NCBI RefSeq assembly: GCF_046614675.1
Contig: NZ_JBKKJT010000002.1
Location: 124,001-188,000 of the forward strand
Length of the DNA stretch: 64,000 bases
Origin: Chryseobacterium cupriresistens
GTDB taxonomy: Bacteria; Bacteroidota; Bacteroidia; Flavobacteriales; Weeksellaceae
Direction: 5' to 3'
Part shown: one piece after another, positions 52,228 to 61,885 of the stretch
How positions within the stretch are numbered: position 1 is the stretch's first letter
Layout of the letters: each line of letters begins with the position of its first letter
Program-made: the position numbers and the translations under genes
The notes under the pieces: generated by a model
Told to the model about the DNA's origin: nothing
Seen by the model: the letters and a program-made list of their open reading frames with translations, nothing else
Databases searched by the model: none

Positions 52228-52839
52228 TTATTTCTTTATTAATTTCATTTTCTCCGCAATTTTTCTTGCGTTATCATCAGACTGTTCAAGTTGGCTGATA
52301 ATATTATTAAAATCACTTTCTTTTCTGTTCTGAGAAAGTTTTTGTTTGATGAATATTTCGGTTGGAATAACTTTAATCCCAAAAGCACCTTTCATTTCCT
52401 TTTCCACAAATTCCCTTCCCATGTCTTTCACCATCATTGGACATTGCTGGAAATTTTCATATTTGGACGTTAATTTATCCAAATGGACATACAGTTCATC
52501 ATGATCCATTATTTCAACTTTTCCCCGGATTTGTACCGCCTCATAATTCCAAGTGGAAACATTAATATGATCATACCAGCTGCTGGATATATAAGTGTGG
52601 GCTCCCAAAAAGTCACAAAGAACTTCATCACCATCCTGTAAGGTTTTTGCCTGGGGATTTGCTCTTGAAATATGAGTTTCAATATAGACATTTTGAGGAT
52701 CATCTTCATTAAGCATCATCATAGAATGGGTTGCCCGTATCTTATCAACAGAAGAAATCAGTAAAGCAAAAGAGTTTTCTTTGATAATCTCTCTCATCAA
52801 ATTGTAATCTTCGCTTCTGTATAATTTAGGTATAAACAT
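52228..52839 (-). CDS. PaiB-like FMN-binding protein
   Basis: This is a 203-residue split-barrel flavoprotein of the PaiB family, known in Bacillus as a repressor of sporulation and protease genes. Family features are the start MFIPKLYRSED, then LMREIIKENSFALLISSV, ATHSMMMLNED, HISRANPQAK, and AYISSSWY-like (TYISSSWYDH). The middle NVSTWNYEAVQIRG segment is characteristic. In Bacteroidota a DNA-binding role is not proven, so an FMN-dependent reductase or heme-related role is equally possible. It is probably co-transcribed with the MBL gene and coaE. Confidence 0.88.
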   Translation of the reverse strand: MFIPKLYRSEDYNLMREIIKENSFALLISSVDKIRATHSMMMLNEDDPQNVYIETHISRANPQAKTLQDGDEVLCDFLGAHTYISSSWYDHINVSTWNYEAVQIRGKVEIMDHDELYVHLDKLTSKYENFQQCPMMVKDMGREFVEKEMKGAFGIKVIPTEIFIKQKLSQNRKESDFNNIISQLEQSDDNARKIAEKMKLIKK

Positions 52840-52907
52840 AAACTAATCAATTCTCATTAACCTTAAACTAAACTTTAAACGTTGAACTTCAAACCCAAAA
52901 CTTTGAA

Positions 52908-53930
52908 TTAAAATAGTTCTCCCGGGTTTTTAGGTCTTGTAATATTCAAATGTTTGTAAGCTTTGTCGGTAACTTCCCGTCCTCTTGGAGTTCGGATAAT
53001 AAAACCTTCCTGGATCAGAAACGGTTCATATACTTCTTCCAGGGTTTCCGGATTTTCGGCAATTGATGTTGCCAGGGCAGAAATACCAACCGGTTTTCCT
53101 TTAAAATTTTCAATCATGACACGCATGATTTTATTATCCATTTCATCCAGACCAAATTCGTCCACGTTTAAAGAATCCAAAGCATATTTGGTAATCTTGA
53201 TCTCAATCTCACCGTTTCCTTTGATTTCGGCAAAATCACGTACTCTTCTCAGTAATGCATTGGCAATCCTTGGCGTTCCACGGCTTCTTCTTGCTATTTC
53301 TATCGCAGCATCTTCATAAATGACAACTCCTAAAACCCTTGCACTTCTCTGAATAATGGTTGATAAAAGTTCAATAGAATAATATTCCAGCCTGCTCTGA
53401 ATCCCGAATCGGGCAAGCATTGGCTTCGTAAGCATTCCACTTCTTGTAGTAGCTCCCACCAGAGTAAACGGATTTAAGGCGATCTGTACACTTCTGGCAT
53501 TGGGACCTGTTTCCAGCATAATATCAATCTTATAGTCTTCCATAGCAGAATACAGGTATTCTTCCACTACAGGAGAAAGACGATGAATCTCATCAATGAA
53601 AAGAACATCATTTTCTTCCAGATTAGTCAATAAGCCCGCTAAACTTCCCGGCTTATCCAATACTGGCCCGGAAGTAATCTTGCAGTTTACCCCAAGTTCA
53701 TTAGCGATAATATTGGCCAAAGTCGTTTTACCAAGCCCCGGCGGACCGTGTAATAAAACATGATCTAGTGCTCCGCCACGTCTTTTCGCAGCGGTAACAA
53801 AAACTTCAAGGTTCTCCAGCGTTTTTCTCTGTCCCGCAAAATCTTTAAAGCTTTGGGGACGGATCTGCTCTTCCTGCATCAGCTCCTCGTTTGAGTAGTT
53901 TTCCTTATCTGGATGTAAAAAATCTGGCAT
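52908..53930 (-). CDS. ruvB: Holliday junction branch-migration helicase RuvB
   Basis: RuvB is the hexameric AAA+ motor that, with RuvA, drives branch migration of Holliday junctions. The 340-residue protein has RPQSFKDFAGQRKTLENL, Walker A GPPGLGKTT near residue 62, and Walker B DVLFIDEIHRL. Sensor 1 is in GATTRSGMLTKPMLARFG (with the Arg finger) and the C-terminal winged helix ends TPRGREVTDKAYKHLN. Length is normal. A gap of 68 nt separates it from the PaiB-like gene. Confidence 0.97.
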   Translation of the reverse strand: MPDFLHPDKENYSNEELMQEEQIRPQSFKDFAGQRKTLENLEVFVTAAKRRGGALDHVLLHGPPGLGKTTLANIIANELGVNCKITSGPVLDKPGSLAGLLTNLEENDVLFIDEIHRLSPVVEEYLYSAMEDYKIDIMLETGPNARSVQIALNPFTLVGATTRSGMLTKPMLARFGIQSRLEYYSIELLSTIIQRSARVLGVVIYEDAAIEIARRSRGTPRIANALLRRVRDFAEIKGNGEIEIKITKYALDSLNVDEFGLDEMDNKIMRVMIENFKGKPVGISALATSIAENPETLEEVYEPFLIQEGFIIRTPRGREVTDKAYKHLNITRPKNPGELF

Positions 53931-54107
53931 TAATTCATTTCATTTACTTCAAAGATAGCAAATTTAGACAAAGGTTGAAGGCCAGATTGAGAAAACGTTG
54001 AGATTGATACAGCGGTTTAAGCCTGGGTTGAAAATGAGAACCGCTAAGATTTAAATAATTGGGATATTTTAAGTATTTTTGAGAGAAGAAATTATTAATA
54101 CATATTA

Positions 54108-55331
54108 ATGAAATTAATAGGACCATTTAAGCAGGTGGTAACACTTGCTAACTTACCCTTAAGAGGAAAACTTTCTGATGAACAGCTTGAAATTATTGCA
54201 GACGGAGGAATTGTAGTAGATCAGAATACCATTCAGAAAGTTGGAAGTTTTGAAACATTAAAAACAGAAAATCCCACTATAGAAATTGAACATATTGAAG
54301 GAGAGCAGGTTGTTCTTCCTGCTTTTGTAGATTCACATACCCATATTTGTTTCGGAGGAAACCGTGCCAACGATTTTGCTATGCGTAATGCAGGGAAAAC
54401 TTACCTTGAGATTGCAGAAAGCGGTGGTGGAATCTGGAGTTCCGTACAGCATACAAGAAATGCATCAGAAGAAGAACTGTTAAAAACTTTAATAGAAAGA
54501 ATCAACTTTTTGGTTGATCTGGGAATTACCACCATTGAAGTGAAGAGCGGCTACGGTCTGGATGTGGAAAGCGAGTTGAAGATGCTTAGAATTATTAAAA
54601 AAGCACAGAATGAAACTAAAGCCACTTTAGTTCCTACCTGCCTTTCAGCACATTTAAAACCAAAAGATTTTGAAGGAAGCAACCCTGAATATCTGGAATA
54701 TATCCTTACCGAAATTTTACCGAAAGTAAAAGAAGAAGAATTGGCAAACAGAGTAGATATTTTTATTGAAAAATCTGCTTTTCAGCCTGAAGAAAGTAAA
54801 GAATTCTTATTAAAAGCAAAAGAATTAGGTTTTGAAATTACCGTTCATGCAGATCAGTTTACCCCTGGAAGTTCAAGAATTGCAGTAGAAGTAGGAGCGA
54901 AGTCTGCAGACCATCTGGAAGCAACCATTGATGAAGATATTCAATTCCTTGCAGAGTCTGACACCGTAGCAACAGCTCTTCCCGGAGCGAGCCTTGGACT
55001 TGGCGAGAAATTTACCCCTGCAAGAAAATTATTAGACGCAGGTGCTATCGTGGCTATTGCTAGTGACTGGAATCCGGGCTCTGCCCCAATGGGAAATCTC
55101 ATTACCCAGGCATCTATTTTAGCCACCTTCCAAAAGCTTACAACAGCTGAAGTTTTGGCAGGGATGACCTTCCGTGCTGCTTTTGCATTGGATCTTGAAG
55201 ACAGAGGACAATTGGAAACAGGGAAAAAGGCAGATTTTGTCACTTTTAAAACCAATAATTTCCAGAATATACTGTATAACCAGGGAAGCCTGAAAACTGA
55301 ACATGTTTATATTGATGGAAATCTTATATAA
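54108..55331 (+). CDS. hutI: imidazolonepropionase
   Basis: HutI hydrolyses imidazolone propionate to N-formimidoylglutamate, the third step of histidine breakdown. The 407-residue protein has the metal and substrate motif DSHTHICFGGNRANDFAMR near residue 75. YLEIAESGGGIWSSVQHTR, EVKSGYGLD, VHADQFTPGSSR and IASDWNPGSAPMGN complete the amidohydrolase core. hutG lies 73 nt downstream on the same strand, so the two probably form an operon. hutH and hutU are not in the window. Confidence 0.95.
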   Translation: MKLIGPFKQVVTLANLPLRGKLSDEQLEIIADGGIVVDQNTIQKVGSFETLKTENPTIEIEHIEGEQVVLPAFVDSHTHICFGGNRANDFAMRNAGKTYLEIAESGGGIWSSVQHTRNASEEELLKTLIERINFLVDLGITTIEVKSGYGLDVESELKMLRIIKKAQNETKATLVPTCLSAHLKPKDFEGSNPEYLEYILTEILPKVKEEELANRVDIFIEKSAFQPEESKEFLLKAKELGFEITVHADQFTPGSSRIAVEVGAKSADHLEATIDEDIQFLAESDTVATALPGASLGLGEKFTPARKLLDAGAIVAIASDWNPGSAPMGNLITQASILATFQKLTTAEVLAGMTFRAAFALDLEDRGQLETGKKADFVTFKTNNFQNILYNQGSLKTEHVYIDGNLI

Positions 55332-55404
55332 AATTATTAAATAACCATATTTGTTCTTCAATCGATGCTGATTGAATAACAGACAATAGGCAAATGACTG
55401 AATA

Positions 55405-56325
55405 ATGAGTACTATTTGGCAAGGCAGATTGGACGGAGAAGAACTTCTCTATCACAGAATATTTCAACGGGTAAAAGAAGAACGTAATTACGACAATATT
55501 TCTACAGGAGATTTTGCATTGCACGGTTTTGCTGTAGATGAAGGAGTAAGAAGAAACAAAGGCCGTCAGGGAGCAAAAGATGCTCCAGATGTGATCAGGA
55601 AAAATATGTCTAATTTTCCGGTGATTCTTCCTGACTTTTCCATGCTGGACTTTGGGAATGTTACCTGTGAAGACGGCAATCTGGAAAATACACAGAATAA
55701 CCTTGCCAAAAATGTGTCAAAAGTACTTTTAAAAGGAGGAAAATCTCTTGTTTTAGGTGGAGGTCATGAAGTGACGTATGCTCATTATCTGGGCGTTAAA
55801 ACAGCCTTTCCGGAACAGAAAATAGGAATCATCAATATCGATGCCCATTTCGATAACAGACAGCCGGAAAAAGGAGTAGGACCAAGCTCCGGAACCGGGT
55901 TTTGGCAGATTGCTCAGGAAGGACCTATCCATTCTTTGCATATTGGAATCCAGAGAAACTCCAATACATTAAAGCTTTTTGATACCGCTCATCAGTATGG
56001 AATGAAATATATTCTGGCAGACGAATTATTTTTTGAAAATCTTACCTCCGTCTATCAGCGTATTGACGAACTGCTGGACAGTGTAGATTATGCCTATCTT
56101 ACCATTTGCATGGACGTCTTTAATGCATCAGTCGCTCCTGGAGTTTCCGCGGCGGCATATAACGGTATCTTTGCAGATACAGCTTTTATGCATTTTTACA
56201 GACATATCTTAAAAAATAAAAAACTGGTAGCGCTGGACGTGGCAGAAGTGAACCCTTCTTTCGATATCCAGGACAGAACAGCAAGACTGGCAGCATGTCT
56301 TGTGAATGAATGGCTAATGATTTAA
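55405..56325 (+). CDS. hutG: formimidoylglutamase
   Basis: HutG, of the arginase superfamily, splits N-formimidoylglutamate to glutamate and formamide, ending the hut pathway. The 306-residue protein has the manganese motifs GGGHEVTYAHYLG, IINIDAHFDNR and TICMDVFNASVAPG, and SGTGFWQI. Position next to hutI supports formimidoylglutamase over arginase or agmatinase. It is followed by a 138-nt gap before the aldehyde dehydrogenase gene. Confidence 0.9.
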   Translation: MSTIWQGRLDGEELLYHRIFQRVKEERNYDNISTGDFALHGFAVDEGVRRNKGRQGAKDAPDVIRKNMSNFPVILPDFSMLDFGNVTCEDGNLENTQNNLAKNVSKVLLKGGKSLVLGGGHEVTYAHYLGVKTAFPEQKIGIINIDAHFDNRQPEKGVGPSSGTGFWQIAQEGPIHSLHIGIQRNSNTLKLFDTAHQYGMKYILADELFFENLTSVYQRIDELLDSVDYAYLTICMDVFNASVAPGVSAAAYNGIFADTAFMHFYRHILKNKKLVALDVAEVNPSFDIQDRTARLAACLVNEWLMI

Positions 56326-56463
56326 GATAAAGTTATATTCTTCCGATAGAGAAAATCATTATTTTATTGACCCTTAAGGAATGGAATTTGCTGATTTCAC
56401 CGTGCTTTTAAAATAAAGGCGCTTATAAATTCATTAGCTGAATTTAAAACAGAAATTTATATT

Positions 56464-57756
56464 ATGGAACAATTAATTGAAAGCAAGCTTATTAAAGCAG
56501 ATAAAGCGTTTTCAGTGTGGAGAAAAGTGCCGTTTGAGGAAAGGCAGAAGTTAATTGCAAAAGCAGCGGAAATTTTAAAGAATAATTCGGAGAAATTTGG
56601 AAAGATAATTACAACAGAAATGAATAAACCCATTTCAGAATCTATTGCTGAAGTGGAAAAGTGTGCTTTAATGATGAATTATTATGCAGGCGCCGAGAAT
56701 ACTTTACAACCAGAAAAAGTAGAATCGGAATTTGCTTATTCTGAAGTTCACTATGCTCCGAAAGGAGTAATCTTAGGTGTAATGCCGTGGAATTTTCCTT
56801 TCTGGCAGGTATTGAGATTTGCTACTCCTGCCATTTTAGCAGGAAATACAATAGTTTTGAAGCATGCTTCAATTTGTTTCGGAAGCGGAAATGCCATTGA
56901 AGAAGTTCTTCTGGAAGCAGGTTTTCCGGAAGGTGTTTTCCAGAATCTTGAGGTAGGACATAAAGCGGTAAAGGAAATCCTTGAACATGATACTATAAAA
57001 GGGGTAAGCTTGACAGGCAGCGGAAAAGCCGGAGGAGAAGTTGCTTCAATAGCCGGTTTAAATATCAAAAAATCTTTGCTTGAATTAGGTGGAAGTGATG
57101 CGTTTATTATTTTTGATGATGCAGATCTTGAAGAAGCAGCCAGAGCCGGTGTAAAATCAAGACTTCAAAACTGCGGGCAAACCTGTACTGCGGCAAAAAG
57201 ATTTATCATTGATGAAAAAATTGAAGATCAGTTCTTACCAATCTTCATTGAAGAATATAAGAAATATGAGATTGGAGATCCTTTAGATAAAGAAACCAAA
57301 CTGGCCGGAATGGCGAGACCTGACCTTGCTGATGAACTGGAAGCTCAGTTCAACAGGGCATTGGAAAATGGTGCTGAAATTATTATTCCTCTGGAAAGAG
57401 TTTCTGAAAATGAATTTAAACCAGGTTTAATCAGAGTGAAGGAAGGAAATCCTATTTTAAAAGAAGAACTTTTCGGACCTCTGGGTATGGTGATGATTGC
57501 AAAAAATGATGAAGAGGCTTTACAAATGGCCAATGATATTCCATTCGGGCTTTCCAATTCCGTATGGACTAAAAATAAAGACCGTCAGCTATTCTTCATT
57601 GAAAACCTTGAATCTGGAACAGTCAATATCAACCGTATGACAAGCTCTGATCCCCGTTTTCCTTTCGGAGGATCAAAAGCTTCCGGATATGGAACAGAAT
57701 TGTCTTTACTGGCTTTAAAAGAATTTGTAACAGCTAAGACGATTGTAGGAAATTAA
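56464..57756 (+). CDS. NAD(P)-dependent aldehyde dehydrogenase, succinate-semialdehyde type
   Basis: This is a 430-residue ALDH. It has the oxyanion Asn in MPWNFPFWQ, glycine motif TGSGKAGGEVA, catalytic Glu in LLELGGSDAF, and catalytic Cys in CGQTCTAAKRF. Substrate-binding and assembly segments run to the end (FPFGGSKASGYGTELS). It is about 25-50 residues shorter than typical SSADH at the N-terminus, as in many relatives labelled NAD-dependent succinate-semialdehyde dehydrogenase. The actual aldehyde is not known. It may work near the hut genes through glutamate metabolism, but that is speculative. Confidence 0.88.
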   Translation: MEQLIESKLIKADKAFSVWRKVPFEERQKLIAKAAEILKNNSEKFGKIITTEMNKPISESIAEVEKCALMMNYYAGAENTLQPEKVESEFAYSEVHYAPKGVILGVMPWNFPFWQVLRFATPAILAGNTIVLKHASICFGSGNAIEEVLLEAGFPEGVFQNLEVGHKAVKEILEHDTIKGVSLTGSGKAGGEVASIAGLNIKKSLLELGGSDAFIIFDDADLEEAARAGVKSRLQNCGQTCTAAKRFIIDEKIEDQFLPIFIEEYKKYEIGDPLDKETKLAGMARPDLADELEAQFNRALENGAEIIIPLERVSENEFKPGLIRVKEGNPILKEELFGPLGMVMIAKNDEEALQMANDIPFGLSNSVWTKNKDRQLFFIENLESGTVNINRMTSSDPRFPFGGSKASGYGTELSLLALKEFVTAKTIVGN

Positions 57757-57766
57757 AAGGATAAAA

Positions 57767-57832
57767 TGTCATGCCGAGGAAACAAGGAATCTCAGAGATT
57801 CTTCACTTCACTTCGTTGCGTTCAGAATGACA
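57767..57832. repeat. REP-like intergenic repeat
   Basis: The 66-nt element begins TGTCAT and ends ATGACA, giving terminal inverted repeats. It contains GAATCTCAGAGATTC, a perfect inverted repeat in its first half, and CACTTCACTTCG-type short repeats in the second. The read-out TTCTGAACGCAACGAAGTGA on the other strand matches a short repeat family found between genes in many Bacteroidota. It lies between the ALDH and pyk terminators. Confidence 0.75.
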
Positions 57833-57875
57833 AACTACCATTTATAAGTTAACAGTAAACTTTACACTATAAAAT

Positions 57876-57910
57876 AAAAACTCCCGGAAACTAGTTTCCG
57901 GGAGTTTTTT
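57876..57910. terminator. bidirectional terminator between ALDH and pyk
   Basis: A 14-16-bp stem with core ACTCCCGGAAAC/GTTTCCGGGAGT and a two-base loop has A and T runs on both sides. Confidence 0.92.
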
Positions 57911-57942
57911 ATGCTTTGACAAAAAGTAATTTTGCTTATTGC

Positions 57943-59388
57943 TTATACTGTCGTAAGTCTCAATGTATTCGTTTTTCCACCTTCATATGATGGAGTAGCA
58001 TTGATATTGATGACGAAATCTCCGGTTTCAATATAACCATAGTTATGCGTTAACATATTGACCTGGATGATCGTTTCGTCAGTAGACTTCTTCATATCGT
58101 AGTAATAGGCATGTACACCCCAAAGAAGGTTCAACATCGTAATTACTCTTCTGTTACCACTATATACGATGATGTGGGAGTTTGGTCTGTGTGCTGCAAG
58201 CTGGAAGGCTGTATATCCTGAATGAGTAAGGGTTACAATAGCAGAAACATTGGTTGTTTTAGCAATTCTTACTGCTGCAAGACAAACCCTGTTGGTAATG
58301 AATCTTTCATCAATACAGTTATAATCTTTCTCGATAGGCTCATTTTTGTGTTGGTAGAAATGAGTAGTTTCGATATTTTTTACAATTTTAGCCATGTTTT
58401 CCACAACCTGTACCGGATATCTGCCTACTGAAGTTTCTCCGGAAAGCATTACAGCATCAGCTCCGTCCAATACAGAGTTCGCAACGTCGTTTACTTCCGC
58501 TCTTGTTGGTGTTAAGCTGTTGATCATCGTTTCCATCATCTGAGTGGCAATGATAACAGGTTTAGAGTAGAATCTTGCTTTTTCTACCAGGTTTTTCTGG
58601 ATCGCAGGAACTTCCTCCATAGGAACTTCTACCCCAAGGTCTCCACGTGCTACCATTAATCCGTCGCATTCAAGAAGGATTTCATCAATATTTTTAACGC
58701 CTTCAGGTTTTTCAATCTTCGCAATAATAGGAGTCTTGAATTTACCGTTCGGGTGGTTTGCAATTAATTCTTTCAGGTCAATAATGTCCTGTGCGTGACG
58801 TACGAAAGAAAGAGCAATCCAGTCAACTTCCATGTCAAGCATGAAATTAGCATCCTGAACATCTTTTTCCGTTAATGCAGGAAGAGAAACATTTGTATTA
58901 GGTAGATTAACTCCTTTTTTAGAACTTAACGGACCTCCCTGAATGGTTTTTGCTTTTACAGTATCTTTTTCATTGGTTTCGATAACCTCCAGCATTAGTT
59001 TCCCGTCATCAATAAGGATTCTTTCCCCTACTTTTACGTCTTGTGGAAACTGTTGGTACGTCATGTACACCTTTGTGGAATCTCCCTCCATCTTTTCATT
59101 GGTGAAGGTAAGAATGTCACCCGGGTTCAGATAAGATCCTTCCTTTACAACTCCCACTCTCAGTTTAGGTCCCTGTAGATCGCCGAGGATTCCTACAGAA
59201 TAACCATACTCACTGTTTAGCTCTCTAATTATTTCAATATTTTTTCGAACTAAGTCGTAATCTGCATGCGAAAAATTTATTCTGAAAATATCAACACCCG
59301 CTTTCATTAGATCTAACATTACCTCCTTCGACGATGAAGCAGGCCCTAGTGTTGCGATAATTTTTGTCTTCTTTAAATACTTATTCAT
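57943..59388 (-). CDS. pyk: pyruvate kinase
   Basis: This enzyme converts PEP and ADP to pyruvate and ATP, the last step of glycolysis. The 481-residue protein starts MNKYLKKTKIIATLGPASSS. It has DIFRINFSHADY, GDLQGPKLRVG, the B domain (about 70-165), and VDWIALSFVRHAQDI. The catalytic IIAKIEKPEGV and metal site DGLMVARGDLGVE are intact, as is ATQMMETM. The C domain (about 340-481) probably binds an effector. Its start overlaps the upstream gene by 8 nt, so it is the last gene of the acpP-fabF-rnc cluster. Confidence 0.96.
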   Translation of the reverse strand: MNKYLKKTKIIATLGPASSSKEVMLDLMKAGVDIFRINFSHADYDLVRKNIEIIRELNSEYGYSVGILGDLQGPKLRVGVVKEGSYLNPGDILTFTNEKMEGDSTKVYMTYQQFPQDVKVGERILIDDGKLMLEVIETNEKDTVKAKTIQGGPLSSKKGVNLPNTNVSLPALTEKDVQDANFMLDMEVDWIALSFVRHAQDIIDLKELIANHPNGKFKTPIIAKIEKPEGVKNIDEILLECDGLMVARGDLGVEVPMEEVPAIQKNLVEKARFYSKPVIIATQMMETMINSLTPTRAEVNDVANSVLDGADAVMLSGETSVGRYPVQVVENMAKIVKNIETTHFYQHKNEPIEKDYNCIDERFITNRVCLAAVRIAKTTNVSAIVTLTHSGYTAFQLAAHRPNSHIIVYSGNRRVITMLNLLWGVHAYYYDMKKSTDETIIQVNMLTHNYGYIETGDFVININATPSYEGGKTNTLRLTTV

Positions 59389-59854
59389 AATACTGGATAA
59401 TTTGATAAAGTTCCTCTTCAGAACTCAATGTATAATCTTGAATTGGAAAAACAAGATTTTCAGGGAGCAAAATTACGGAAAAATCAGGAAACTGTTCCGA
59501 ACTATGCAGAATATATTCCACATCTACCTGATTATTTAATAAAAATTTAATGTTTTCTTCTTCTGTAAAGAGTTCTGTCTGGATTTTTTTTTGCTTACTT
59601 TCGGAAGATTTATTGGAAATGAAGGTAAAACAGGTCTTCGAAAACTTGTGATAGGCTTCATATCTTGGAAAAAAATAATCATAATAACCTCCATGAAAGA
59701 CAAGATCTTTCTTTCTTGAAAAACTGAGGTTGTTGATTTGATTTATTTTGTAGAAAAACTCGTGAGCAGGTATATCTTTGGCTAATCTTACCAATCCTAT
59801 GGCAATATCTTCAAATTCTATATCATCAAGATCATAAAGTTTTTGAATTTCCAA
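59381..59854 (-). CDS. IPExxxVDY family protein
   Basis: This is a 157-residue soluble protein between rnc and pyk, the usual place of the IPExxxVDY family in Bacteroidota. The name motif appears in a variant form, DIPAHEFFYKINQINNL near residues 28-44. It has mixed alpha-beta content, no signal peptide and no named catalytic site. It overlaps rnc by 23 nt at its start and pyk by 8 nt at its end, so translation of the three is coupled. The function is not known. Confidence 0.8.
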   Translation of the reverse strand: MEIQKLYDLDDIEFEDIAIGLVRLAKDIPAHEFFYKINQINNLSFSRKKDLVFHGGYYDYFFPRYEAYHKFSKTCFTFISNKSSESKQKKIQTELFTEEENIKFLLNNQVDVEYILHSSEQFPDFSVILLPENLVFPIQDYTLSSEEELYQIIQYYE

Positions 59855-60596
59855 GTATATTTTCTTTTTTGTTTAAAATATAAAATGCCCTCTGTGCTGC
59901 TTTTTCCTCTGCCTTCTTCTTGGAAGTCTCTGTTGCATTAGCAATTTTTTCGTCTCCCAGCCATACATGGCACCTGAATACGACAGATTTATTCGCCTGT
60001 ATTTCCTCGCAGGTTTCATACTTTATATTGACTTTCTTCTTCTGGCTCCATTCGAGCAGGAGACCTTTATAGCTTACAATTTTGTTTTCAAGCTTATTGA
60101 TCTCGGAAGGGGTCAGCAACTTTTCCAGAATAATCCTTTTACAGGTATCATAATGGAAGTCTAAATAAACGGCACCGATTAAGGCTTCGAATAAATTTCC
60201 AGAGATATTCTCTCCCAAAGCTGATGAGCTGTTCTGCTTTTGCAGAAGGCTGGTAAGCTTGAGATCTTCTCCTAATTTATTGAGGTTTTTCCTATTAACA
60301 ATCTTAGATTTCATTTGTGTCAGGTATCCCTCATTGGCCTGAGGATAAGTCTGGAACAAATGACAAGAAATAATTGTACCCAAAACAGAATCTCCCAAAA
60401 ATTCAAGTCTTTCGTAATTGCTGTCTTGATTTTTAGAAGAATTTTTCAAAGAAAAAGCTTCGCGGTAAAGAGCAATATTCTGTACCTCGGTACCCAATAC
60501 TTTTCTAAGCTCGGTACTGAGAAAATACTCTCTCTCCGTTAATTGTCTTTTTCTTTTTTTGAGAAGGAATTTAGAAAAGTATTTCTGTAACTCCAT
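59832..60596 (-). CDS. rnc: ribonuclease III
   Basis: RNase III cleaves double-stranded RNA in rRNA maturation and mRNA control. The 254-residue protein has the signature ERLEFLGDSVLG near residue 62 with catalytic acidic residues. The second acidic site is in NLFEALIGAVYLD near residue 133. A C-terminal dsRNA-binding domain (about 170-245) ends ATETSKKKAEEKAAQRAFYIL. It is slightly longer than E. coli Rnc (226), as normal in this phylum. It lies 9 nt after fabF. Confidence 0.95.
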   Translation of the reverse strand: MELQKYFSKFLLKKRKRQLTEREYFLSTELRKVLGTEVQNIALYREAFSLKNSSKNQDSNYERLEFLGDSVLGTIISCHLFQTYPQANEGYLTQMKSKIVNRKNLNKLGEDLKLTSLLQKQNSSSALGENISGNLFEALIGAVYLDFHYDTCKRIILEKLLTPSEINKLENKIVSYKGLLLEWSQKKKVNIKYETCEEIQANKSVVFRCHVWLGDEKIANATETSKKKAEEKAAQRAFYILNKKENILGNSKTL

Positions 60597-60605
60597 TCAT
60601 TGAAT

Positions 60606-61850
60606 TTAGATTTTCTTAAATAGAACGCAAGCGTTGTGCCCGCCAAATCCAAAAGTATTGCTCATGGCTACTTTTACATCTTTCTTCACAGCTGTATTAA
60701 ACGTAAAGTTTAATCGGCTGTCAATATTTTCATCATCAGTAAAATGGTTGATGGTTGGAGGAACAGTACCATGAATAATAGTTCCCAATGCAGCGATAGC
60801 TTCAATAACACCTGCAGCACCTAAAAGATGGCCAGTCATTGATTTTGTAGAATTAATCTGAATGTCATAAGCATGCTCGCCTAATAATTTCGAAATTGCA
60901 TTGGATTCTGCGATGTCTCCTAATGGAGTAGAAGTACCATGCATGTTGATATGATCTACTTCATCAGCAGTTAAGCCTGCATCTTCCAAACAGTTTTTCA
61001 TTACCAGATAAGCGCCAAGGCCTTCAGGATGTGGAGCAGTCATGTGATGTGCATCAGCACTTAAACCACCTCCCAGTAATTCTGCATAAATTGTAGCACC
61101 ACGTTTTACAGCGTGCTCATATTCCTCAAGAACAATACATCCTGCCCCTTCACCTAATACAAATCCATCTCTGTCTTTGTCAAAAGGTCTTGAAGCTGTT
61201 TTTGGATCGTCATTTCTTGTAGAAAGTGCCATCATTGCGTTGAATCCACCGACACCACTTGCTGTAACGGCTGCTTCAGAGCCTCCACACACAATCACGT
61301 CTGCTTTTCCTAACTGGATCAGCATTTTGGAATCAATTATAGCATTTGCTGAAGATGCACATGCAGATACAGTTGTATAGTTTGGTCCGTGGAAACCGTA
61401 TTCAATTGAGATATGTCCTGGAGTGATATCCGCAATCATTTTTGGGATAAAGAAAGGGTTGAATCTCGGAATTTCCGTATTGGCCCATCCTAACACTTCA
61501 GTTTCAAAAGTCTCTAATCCTCCGATTCCGGAACCCCAGATTACACCAACTCTGTTTTTATCTACATTGTCTTCAATAATGCCGGAATGCGCTACTGCTT
61601 CTCTTGCAGCAACAAGTCCCAATTGAGTATTTCTATCCATTTTTTTAGCTTCTTTCTTATCGAAATGCTGTAACGGATCGAAATTTTTTACCTCGCAAGC
61701 AAACTTAGTTTTAAAGTTTGTGGCATCAAAAAGAGTAATCGGAGCGGCACCGCTCTCACCTTTCACAAGATTTTCCCAGTATTCTTTTGCATTATTTCCT
61801 ATTGGTGTTATTGCTCCAAATCCGGTTACAACTACTCTTTTTAATTCCAT
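60606..61850 (-). CDS. fabF: 3-oxoacyl-ACP synthase II (KAS II)
   Basis: FabF elongates acyl-ACP with malonyl-ACP in fatty acid synthesis. The 414-residue protein starts MELKRVVVTGFGAITPIGN. The catalytic Cys is in TVSACASSANAI, the first His in HGTSTPLGD and the second near NSTKSMTGHLLGAAG and FGFGGHNAC. Length is typical. It follows acpP by 35 nt, the usual acpP-fabF pair. Confidence 0.96.
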   Translation of the reverse strand: MELKRVVVTGFGAITPIGNNAKEYWENLVKGESGAAPITLFDATNFKTKFACEVKNFDPLQHFDKKEAKKMDRNTQLGLVAAREAVAHSGIIEDNVDKNRVGVIWGSGIGGLETFETEVLGWANTEIPRFNPFFIPKMIADITPGHISIEYGFHGPNYTTVSACASSANAIIDSKMLIQLGKADVIVCGGSEAAVTASGVGGFNAMMALSTRNDDPKTASRPFDKDRDGFVLGEGAGCIVLEEYEHAVKRGATIYAELLGGGLSADAHHMTAPHPEGLGAYLVMKNCLEDAGLTADEVDHINMHGTSTPLGDIAESNAISKLLGEHAYDIQINSTKSMTGHLLGAAGVIEAIAALGTIIHGTVPPTINHFTDDENIDSRLNFTFNTAVKKDVKVAMSNTFGFGGHNACVLFKKI

Positions 61851-61885
61851 AAACTTTGTTTAATTTCTTTTTTTGTTGAAGAATA

